This document shows positions 61,056-64,000 of a stretch of 64,000 bases of DNA, one piece after another (the stretch's first letter is position 1; the number at the start of each line of letters is the position of its first letter). Under the pieces are notes generated by a model. That model worked only from the letters and a program-made list of their open reading frames with translations. It made no database searches and was not told where the DNA came from. A program made the translations under genes and the position numbers. Source of the DNA: Metabacillus crassostreae (GTDB lineage: Bacteria; Bacillota; Bacilli; Bacillales; Bacillaceae); assembly GCF_016908395.1 (NCBI RefSeq), contig NZ_JAFBDU010000004.1, positions 124,001 through 188,000 on the forward strand, read 5' to 3'.

Positions 61056-61774
61056 TTACGGTAAAACAATTGAAGAAATCATTTGGTGAAAATCAGGTAC
61101 TAAAAGATATTAATGCGACAATTAAGCCACAAGAGGTTGTTGTTGTTATTGGTCCTTCAGGCTCTGGAAAATCGACCTTTTTACGCTGTTTAAATTTACT
61201 AGAATCAACAACAGGTGGACAAGTTTTGATTGATGGTGTTGATTTAACAGATAAAAAAACTGATCTTAATAAAATTCGCGAAGATGTGGGAATGGTTTTT
61301 CAACAATTTAACTTATTTCCTCATAAAACGGTGCTTGAAAATATTATCTTGGCTCCAATGAAGGTGAAAAAGCTAAGTGAGGAACAAGCTAAAGATCGAG
61401 GAATGAAGCTACTACAAAAGGTTGGATTAGCTGAAAAAGCACAGGCCTATCCAAACTCCTTATCTGGTGGTCAAAAGCAAAGAGTAGCGATTGCGAGAGC
61501 GCTGGCTATGGAACCGAAAATTATGCTGTTTGATGAACCAACATCTGCTCTTGATCCAGAAATGGTAGGAGAAGTTCTTGAAGTAATGAAGCAGCTCGCA
61601 AAAGAGGGAATGACAATGGTTGTCGTTACTCATGAGATGGGCTTTGCAAAAGAAGTAGGTGATCGTGTTCTTTTCATGGATGGTGGATATATAGTAGAAG
61701 AAAACGTCCCAAACGAGCTATTTGATAACCCTCAGCAAGAACGAACAAAGGCCTTTTTAAGTAAGGTTCTTTAA
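61052..61774 (+). CDS. Polar amino acid ABC transporter ATP-binding protein (GlnQ/ArtM-like)
   Basis: The 240-residue ATPase has Walker [11 protein letters not shown] loop [11 protein letters not shown], signature [15 protein letters not shown], Walker [14 protein letters not shown] and the switch His in [12 protein letters not shown]. It is of the size and sequence type of GlnQ/ArtM/TcyC proteins. It starts within the permease stop (ATGA overlap), so the two are translationally coupled. Confidence 0.96.
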   Translation: MITVKQLKKSFGENQVLKDINATIKPQEVVVVIGPSGSGKSTFLRCLNLLESTTGGQVLIDGVDLTDKKTDLNKIREDVGMVFQQFNLFPHKTVLENIILAPMKVKKLSEEQAKDRGMKLLQKVGLAEKAQAYPNSLSGGQKQRVAIARALAMEPKIMLFDEPTSALDPEMVGEVLEVMKQLAKEGMTMVVVTHEMGFAKEVGDRVLFMDGGYIVEENVPNELFDNPQQERTKAFLSKVL

Positions 61775-61980
61775 ATAAGGCTCTTTTCTTGAAAAGTTGT
61801 TGCTAATTGCCCAAGTTTTGCAGTTAAACTATTGTTTTCATTGATATGTTGTTGAATTGCAAAGGCAACAAAGTTTCGAAGCCAGACTTAAACAAACGCT
61901 TGATTCAAATCTAGAGAGTAAATTTGGTATTTAAGAATAGTTGAACTGAAAACGTAAAAAATAAATATCTATAGCAATAG
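61775..61980. pseudogene. Possible decayed gene fragments
   Basis: The frame read on the minus strand from about 61890 to 61775 gives WLRNFVAFAIQQHINENNSL and onward without a start codon. On the plus strand a frame ending at 61932 gives SFEARLKQTLDSNLESKFGI. Both look more protein-like than random AT-rich DNA, but neither has a start or an RBS, and I recognise no family. Confidence 0.3.
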
Positions 61981-61982
61981 AA

Positions 61983-62010
61983 AAGAGAGACAATATAATG
62001 TCTCTTTTTT
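61983..62010 (+). terminator. Rho-independent terminator
   Basis: AGAGACA / TGTCTCT core with flanking A and T tracts, upstream of the aspartokinase promoter. Confidence 0.8.
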
Positions 62011-62073
62011 ACGTGAAGAAGTATTATTGTGTCCATACAAAAAATACAAATGTTCTTTCTGGGAAGAAAACTC

Positions 62074-62102
62074 TTGATTATTTATGAAAAAAGGGTGATA
62101 AT
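62074..62102 (+). promoter_or_regulatory. SigA-type promoter for the aspartokinase gene
   Basis: TTGATT (62074-62079), 17 bases, GATAAT (62097-62102). The leader of about 40 nt leaves no space for a lysine riboswitch, and none was seen. Confidence 0.6.
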
Positions 62103-62149
62103 AAGGATTAAAATTTGACAGAAAATTTTAAATAGTAGGAGTTGTAGAA

Positions 62150-63511
62150 ATGAAGGTTGTAAAGTTCGGAGGTTCTTCCTTAGCATCAGGTGAACAATTA
62201 AAAAAGGTATTACAAATTGTTGTCTCAGATCCATCGCGCAAAGTAGTTGTGGTGTCTGCTCCTGGGAAACGTCATTCAGATGATATCAAGGTTACAGACA
62301 TGCTTATTGAATGTGCAGAAAAGCATCTAGAAAATGAAGATGCTGAAGCAATCTTTCAAGCCATTATTGATCGTTATGAAAGCATTGTAAAGGAATTATC
62401 AATTTCCTCTGATATTATAGATACTATTACTAATGATTTAAAACAATTGTTAGCTAGTGATAAAAGCAAGCCAGAAAGCTATTTAGATGCTATAAAAGCA
62501 AGTGGAGAAGACAATAACGCAAAACTAATTGCTGCTTATTTCCAGCATAGTGGTATTGATGCACAATATGTGAACCCTAAGGATGCAGGATTATTGGTAT
62601 CAGATGAACCAGGCAATGCTCAAGTGTTACCTGAGTCATATGAAAATTTATATAAACTTCGTGAGCGAAAAGGAATCATCATTTTTCCAGGATTTTTCGG
62701 CTATAGCAAAAGTGGTGAAGTGCTTACTTTTTCTAGAAGTGGCTCTGATATTACAGGCTCTATTCTTGCTAATGGCATTAAAGCTGAGTTATATGAAAAC
62801 TTCACAGATGTTGATGCTGTTTACTCTGTTAATCCAACAATTGTTCAAAATCCAAAAGAGATTGTTGAGTTAACGTACAGAGAAATGCGTGAGCTTTCTT
62901 ATGCTGGTTTTTCAGTTTTCCATGATGAAGCCTTGATTCCAGCATTTCGTGCAGGGATTCCAGTTAATGTGAAAAACACGAATAACCCAATAGCACCTGG
63001 AACTAGGATTGTGAACGAGCGTGCCAATTCAAATGGTCCAGTAATAGGAATTGCTAGTGACAAAGGATTTTGTAGCATTTACATTAGTAAATACTTAATG
63101 AATAGAGAAATAGGATTTGGTCGTAAGCTACTGCAAATTTTAGAGGACTATGGATTAACATATGAGCATGTTCCATCTGGAATTGATGATGTAACAGTTA
63201 TCTTAAGACAAAAACAAATGACTAAAAAGGTAGAAGAGAAAATTATCGAACGTATTATGACAGAGCTACAAGCTGATGAGGTCATCATTGAGCATGATCT
63301 TGTACTAATTATGGTTGTTGGAGAAGGAATGCGCCATAATGTAGGAACAACAGCTCGTGCATCAAAAGCCTTAGCAGATGCTGGAGTTAATATTGAAATG
63401 ATTAACCAAGGATCATCTGAGGTAAGCATGATGTTCGGAGTAAAAGAACCACAAGAAAAACGTGCGGTTCAGGCACTTTATAATGAATTTTTTGTTGCGG
63501 TTCCTGTATAA
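62150..63511 (+). CDS. yclM: Aspartate kinase (aspartokinase III, YclM/ThrD type)
   Basis: The enzyme phosphorylates aspartate, the first step to lysine, threonine, methionine and diaminopimelate. The 453-residue protein opens with VVKFGGSSLASGEQL and has VVVVSAPGKR, LTFSRSGSDITGSILANGI (substrate region), YENFTDVDAVYSVNP, and two C-terminal ACT domains (IGIASDKGFCSIYISK; LIMVVGEGMRHNVGTTARASKALADAGVNIEMINQGSSEVSMMFGV). The form without internal start or fused dehydrogenase matches B. subtilis YclM, which is inhibited jointly by threonine and lysine. Single gene with its own promoter and a terminator. Confidence 0.95.
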   Translation: MKVVKFGGSSLASGEQLKKVLQIVVSDPSRKVVVVSAPGKRHSDDIKVTDMLIECAEKHLENEDAEAIFQAIIDRYESIVKELSISSDIIDTITNDLKQLLASDKSKPESYLDAIKASGEDNNAKLIAAYFQHSGIDAQYVNPKDAGLLVSDEPGNAQVLPESYENLYKLRERKGIIIFPGFFGYSKSGEVLTFSRSGSDITGSILANGIKAELYENFTDVDAVYSVNPTIVQNPKEIVELTYREMRELSYAGFSVFHDEALIPAFRAGIPVNVKNTNNPIAPGTRIVNERANSNGPVIGIASDKGFCSIYISKYLMNREIGFGRKLLQILEDYGLTYEHVPSGIDDVTVILRQKQMTKKVEEKIIERIMTELQADEVIIEHDLVLIMVVGEGMRHNVGTTARASKALADAGVNIEMINQGSSEVSMMFGVKEPQEKRAVQALYNEFFVAVPV

Positions 63512-63588
63512 AAGTAAAACTGAGTAGTAAAGAAGGGAGGATGATTCTAATTTGAATCGCGCTCCCTTTTGTTTTCTTAGAGATACAA

Positions 63589-63628
63589 AAAGTAAAGCAA
63601 TCCACTTACTTTCGGATTGCTTTACTTT
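63589..63628. terminator. Bidirectional terminator between aspartokinase and catalase genes
   Basis: A 15-bp perfect stem (AAAGTAAAGCAATCC and complement) with a 10-nt loop between convergent genes. Confidence 0.92.
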
Positions 63629-63645
63629 AATAGGCTTATAGAATA

Positions 63646-64000
63646 TTATTGAACGAACTTGCGGTCCCAGTGACGATGAGTAGAAATGGCTTGGACAAAA
63701 TCGACTGAGAAGTTATCCATATTTTCATTTTCAATTATAACGCCAGGACTATCTTTAGTTACATCCTCCGGAAGCCAGTCAATGCCTTCAAAGGTTGCTC
63801 CAATGGCTTTATAATGAGAGAATGCTTCCTTAATAAACGAGGATGCTTCTTGTTTGAACTTCTGTTTTACATCGTTTCCGCCCCCAGCATAAATTGCGTC
63901 GAAAAGAACGGAGTCACAAGTAAGAAATGTATGATCAATTTCAAGCTCTTTATCATCTGCCCCTTTTAAATAACCAAGCTTGTCACTAATTATTTCAACT
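63646..64000 (-). CDS. katE: Large-subunit catalase (HPII/KatE type), C-terminal fragment
   Basis: The frame is open from the window end to a TAA at 63646-63648, giving the last 117 residues of a longer protein. The stretch LGYLKGADDKELEIDHTFLTCDSVLFDAIYAGGG followed by FIKEAFSHYKAIGAT is the C-terminal DJ-1/PfpI-like (glutamine-amidotransferase-fold) domain of HPII catalases. The heme catalase domain lies beyond the window. Such enzymes remove hydrogen peroxide; B. subtilis KatE is part of the general stress regulon. Confidence 0.85.
   Translation of the reverse strand, partial: VEIISDKLGYLKGADDKELEIDHTFLTCDSVLFDAIYAGGGNDVKQKFKQEASSFIKEAFSHYKAIGATFEGIDWLPEDVTKDSPGVIIENENMDNFSVDFVQAISTHRHWDRKFVQ

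Noticed and set aside
61960-62149. Lysine riboswitch upstream of aspartokinase
   Set aside because: The leader after the likely promoter is only about 40 nt and the conserved L-box core is absent.

Overview
The window is AT-rich chromosomal DNA from an endospore-forming member of the Bacillaceae, close to the Bacillus/Metabacillus group. The evidence is a tricistronic GerA-type germination operon, a Med-like protein next to a sporulation-type histidine kinase, an S-box (SAM-I) riboswitch, YwbE, YpiB and YfkN homologues, many TTG/GTG starts behind strong AGGAGG-type ribosome binding sites, and Bacillaceae-type intergenic repeats. No rRNA, tRNA, CRISPR array, IS transposase or prophage was seen. 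Both ends cut genes: a chemoreceptor on the left, and on the right a large catalase (KatE/HPII type) of which only the C-terminal part is present.

Layout. 0-5 kb: chemoreceptor tail, a YflT-type stress protein, then phoX-tatA-tatC on the minus strand behind a four-repeat Pho box. 5.7-13.3 kb: a Cys-rich GRDP-like membrane protein, DUF421 protein, lipase-like hydrolase, LytTR/DUF3021 pair, cold shock protein, YwbE, an ECF sigma/anti-sigma pair with its own ECF-type promoter, and a GNAT acetyltransferase. 13.6-19.5 kb: a TetR regulator divergent from kynU-kynB-kynA and an NSS-family transporter (tryptophan to anthranilate), followed by a tandem duplication of the transporter's 3' end. 19.7-28 kb: Na/Ca antiporter, aldo/keto reductase, Mn catalase, uracil-DNA-glycosylase-like protein, an OpuC/OpuB-like osmoprotectant ABC operon and a flavodoxin-fold reductase. 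28-35 kb: a giant wall-anchored YfkN-like nucleotidase, also behind a candidate Pho box, and a chemoreceptor. 35-40 kb: a photolyase/cryptochrome homologue, DUF429 protein, cytochrome P450 and a renalase-like flavoprotein in one tight cluster. 40-49 kb: YpiB-like protein, methyltransferase, ger operon, HAD phosphatase with DeoR regulator, small HTH protein, hydrolase. 49-64 kb: Med-like protein plus kinase, a glutaminyl-tRNA synthetase (unusual in this group), a SAM-riboswitch-controlled RbsABC-type transporter, a polar amino acid ABC transporter, aspartokinase III and the catalase fragment.

How genes work together. PhoX and its dedicated TatA/TatC, plus the YfkN-like nucleotidase, form a phosphate-scavenging set that the two Pho boxes would switch on together. 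The kyn genes and the transporter form a tryptophan-degradation unit under a likely TetR operator. The S-box places the sugar-type transporter in methionine/SAM metabolism, which suggests methylthioribose or a related thio-sugar as substrate.

Non-genic structure is the most unusual part. Three copies of a roughly 300-340 bp element with GGCTGGGACATAA-type terminal inverted repeats each fill the gap between a convergent gene pair. Their central hairpin shows compensatory base changes. There are also intergenic arrays of short motifs phased at 20-21 bp. One of these motifs occurs at 34.9 kb and, as its reverse complement, at 54.6 kb.
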